From: Bacteroidales bacterium
Lineage (GTDB): Bacteria > Bacteroidota > Bacteroidia > Bacteroidales > UBA1402
Direction of reading: 5' to 3'
Assembly: GCA_023230125.1 (NCBI GenBank)
Contig: JALNXZ010000014.1
Location: 1 to 13,662 of the forward strand
DNA: 13,662 bases
The position numbers and the translations under genes are program-made. Below the pieces are notes generated by a model. That model searched no databases and was not told the origin of the DNA. It saw only the letters and a program-made list of their open reading frames with translations. Of the stretch, positions 12,219 through 13,662 are shown in pieces (position 1 is the stretch's first letter; each line of letters begins with the position of its first letter).

Positions 12219-13662
12219 TGAGCTGGAAAAATCCTTATAATATGTTTGGAAAAGCCGGAGCAGAACTTAAAAGGTTTAACTATACCAAAAAACATGCTCA
12301 AGATCAAGCTCGGAAAAAGCTATGGTGGGATGACGTTTGCAGGCAGATCTGCCCAGACGTCTTCAAAATTGAAAAGGATCACCTGCAAATAGATGATTTT
12401 CGTGTAGAGTGCCTTATAGTGGGAAAAAGCGAAGGAACAACCGAAGGGATTCCAGCAGAAACAGCTTACGATTTCCAGAAAAAGCTCATGAATACTACAC
12501 TCAAAGGGTGCATTATTCAAATTTCTGAAAAACTGGTTCCAATACCAACAGCAGAAGCCCAAGCTCTACTATCTGAAGCTATATACTTCAACCAGGGCAA
12601 CCAGCTAAACTATGTCAAAGGTAACGATCTGGGAATTCCGGATGAAAACCTCAAACTTGATCACGAAGATATGATGAAGCAGGTAAAAATCCTGCACGAC
12701 AATAAAGAAAACATGTTTCACGGAGCCTATATTATTACGATATGGGCTGAAGATGAAATTTCAATGAAGATCGCAAAGTCTCACATCAAAGGTGTCATGC
12801 GTGAAAACAGAATCCTGGGGGAACTACCTCTTCGGAGAATGTTTGAGACTTTCATGACTGCTCAACCTGGGCCGGACATGTTGGATTTTGCGACCATTGA
12901 AATGTACTCAGGGCTTGCATCAATCATATCACCAACAGTAAACCCCCTTTCACCTCTAGCAGGGACAGGGCAAGGTATTTATTTCGGAAACGAGGTCAAC
13001 ACCGGAAAGGATGTATCGCTAGACTTCTTCTCAGAAGCTGCACCGCACGTGATCATGGTGGGGGCAACTGGATCAGGTAAAACGTATGCGCTCATCCTGC
13101 TCATGATTAGGCTTTACCTTGAAGGCCGCAAGGTAATGTATCTGACCAAAAAGAGAGATGATCATACAAACTACCGAGCCATCGCAGAGTACTTTGCACC
13201 TTTCGGAGGCATAATCGAAGTTGGGCCTGGTCGCCACAACATAAACCCACTCCAGATTATCTACAATACCACAATGGAAGAGATCACAAGAGAACAAGCT
13301 ATTGGTATCTACGATAGCCATAAAGAGATCTTCTGCGCCTTCATGAAAACGTACTGTGGTGATGAGTATTCAATTAATCAGGATTCATTCATTGATCAGA
13401 CTCTAAATGAACTTTATGCAGACGAAAAACACGGAATTAAAAGAGATGATCCAACTACCTGGAAAGATCCCAAAAAGTTTCCTACAATGTGTGAGCTCAG
13501 GGAAAAATGGGAAAGTATGTATAATGACCTAAGAGGTCACAGAAAAGGTACATGTGAAGTCCTTATTAACAAAACTTATAAGTTCTCCAGAGGTGGGGCC
13601 TACGACTACATCAACTCTCCAACTGATGCAGACTTTACTCTGAGATTCGCAGTTATTGATAT
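12218..13662 (+). CDS. virB4: VirB4-type conjugation ATPase (5' part, cut by the window)
   Basis: The frame runs open from ATG 12218 (GAGGG SD at 12206-12210, TAATG overlap with the previous stop) to the right edge: 481 residues without a stop. A N-terminal alpha/beta region (about 40-260) resembles the VirB4 N-terminal domain. Then comes Walker A GATGSGKT at residues 282-289 (K288, T289), introduced by the strand APHVIMVG. After it, GRKVMYLTKKRDD and GPGRHNINPLQI follow the VirB4/TraC pattern in which N-P marks the region after the P-loop. The last residues (DFTLRFAVID) approach a later strand; Walker B lies outside. VirB4 ATPases power assembly and substrate transfer in all type IV secretion and in archaeal CedB/TedC-type systems. 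HerA-like ATPase is the alternative but fits the neighbours less well. Confidence 0.85.
   Translation, partial: MSWKNPYNMFGKAGAELKRFNYTKKHAQDQARKKLWWDDVCRQICPDVFKIEKDHLQIDDFRVECLIVGKSEGTTEGIPAETAYDFQKKLMNTTLKGCIIQISEKLVPIPTAEAQALLSEAIYFNQGNQLNYVKGNDLGIPDENLKLDHEDMMKQVKILHDNKENMFHGAYIITIWAEDEISMKIAKSHIKGVMRENRILGELPLRRMFETFMTAQPGPDMLDFATIEMYSGLASIISPTVNPLSPLAGTGQGIYFGNEVNTGKDVSLDFFSEAAPHVIMVGATGSGKTYALILLMIRLYLEGRKVMYLTKKRDDHTNYRAIAEYFAPFGGIIEVGPGRHNINPLQIIYNTTMEEITREQAIGIYDSHKEIFCAFMKTYCGDEYSINQDSFIDQTLNELYADEKHGIKRDDPTTWKDPKKFPTMCELREKWESMYNDLRGHRKGTCEVLINKTYKFSRGGAYDYINSPTDADFTLRFAVID

Larger units (their letters stand above)
7205..13662 (+). mobile_element. Type IV secretion/conjugation-like module (right end outside)
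   Basis: Seven + strand genes behind one promoter are packed with gaps of at most 24 nt and repeated stop/start overlaps. In order they encode a cytoplasmic helical protein, pilin candidate, beta-helix surface protein, tiny membrane protein, VirB6-like, VirB3-like and VirB4-like proteins. This is the minimal core (pilin, channel, anchor, ATPase) of DNA-transfer machines of single-membrane cells. No relaxase, coupling protein or oriT was seen in the window, so transfer of DNA, rather than protein, is inferred. Confidence 0.55.

Noticed and set aside
12320..12562. A - strand open frame within the VirB4-like gene
   Set aside because: The + strand frame is continuous for 481 codons with a Walker A motif; the opposite frame has no support.

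Overview
The window most resembles DNA from a methanogenic archaeon of the Methanosarcina type, probably from an integrated or plasmid-borne mobile element. This assignment is an inference. It rests on archaeal-style TATA boxes about 25 nt ahead of likely transcription starts, Shine-Dalgarno (SD) sequences of the GGTGA/GGAGGT kind, moderately AT-rich codon use, densely overlapping small genes, and a methanogen-like secreted-protein style. No rRNA, tRNA, CRISPR array or insertion sequence was seen.

Region 1 (1-5411, all + strand) is a tightly packed run of small accessory genes around two recognisable enzymes. The first is an RtcB-family RNA ligase whose active-site motif is split by a 312-residue intein carrying an HNH endonuclease and a C2H2-like zinc finger. 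The second is a dCMP deaminase. Between them lie eight small genes, mostly unrecognised: a 47-residue gene that seems to start at ATT, a basic phage-like protein, a small HTH-like protein, a lipoprotein, two overlapping genes at an eight-A run, a membrane protein and others. Genes often overlap by TAATG or ATGA, so translational coupling is likely.

Region 2 (5392-7082, - strand) holds a small four-Cys protein, a large secreted Cys/Ser/Thr-rich protein with C-x-[DN]-G-x-C repeats, and a 62-residue protein that may be an AbrB-like regulator. Promoters, dyads and a hairpin plus T-tract terminator can be read between these genes.

Region 3 (7205-13662, + strand, runs off the right edge) looks like a type IV secretion or conjugation module. 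In order it has a cytoplasmic protein, a VirB2-like two-helix pilin candidate, a large surface-anchored parallel beta-helix protein, an unlisted 42-residue membrane peptide, a polytopic VirB6-like channel protein, a protein with a VirB3/PrgI-like membrane hairpin and a cytosolic domain, and a VirB4-type ATPase with a clear Walker A motif (truncated by the window). The gene order parallels bacterial VirB2-B6-B3-B4 sets and the archaeal Ced/Ted DNA-transfer systems. The beta-helix and tiny membrane protein are additions that could adapt such a machine to an archaeal envelope.

Taken together, the cargo (RNA repair, nucleotide metabolism, many unknown small proteins) and the transfer module suggest a self-transmissible archaeal element. 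No relaxase, coupling protein, integrase or replication gene is inside the window, so this remains unproven.
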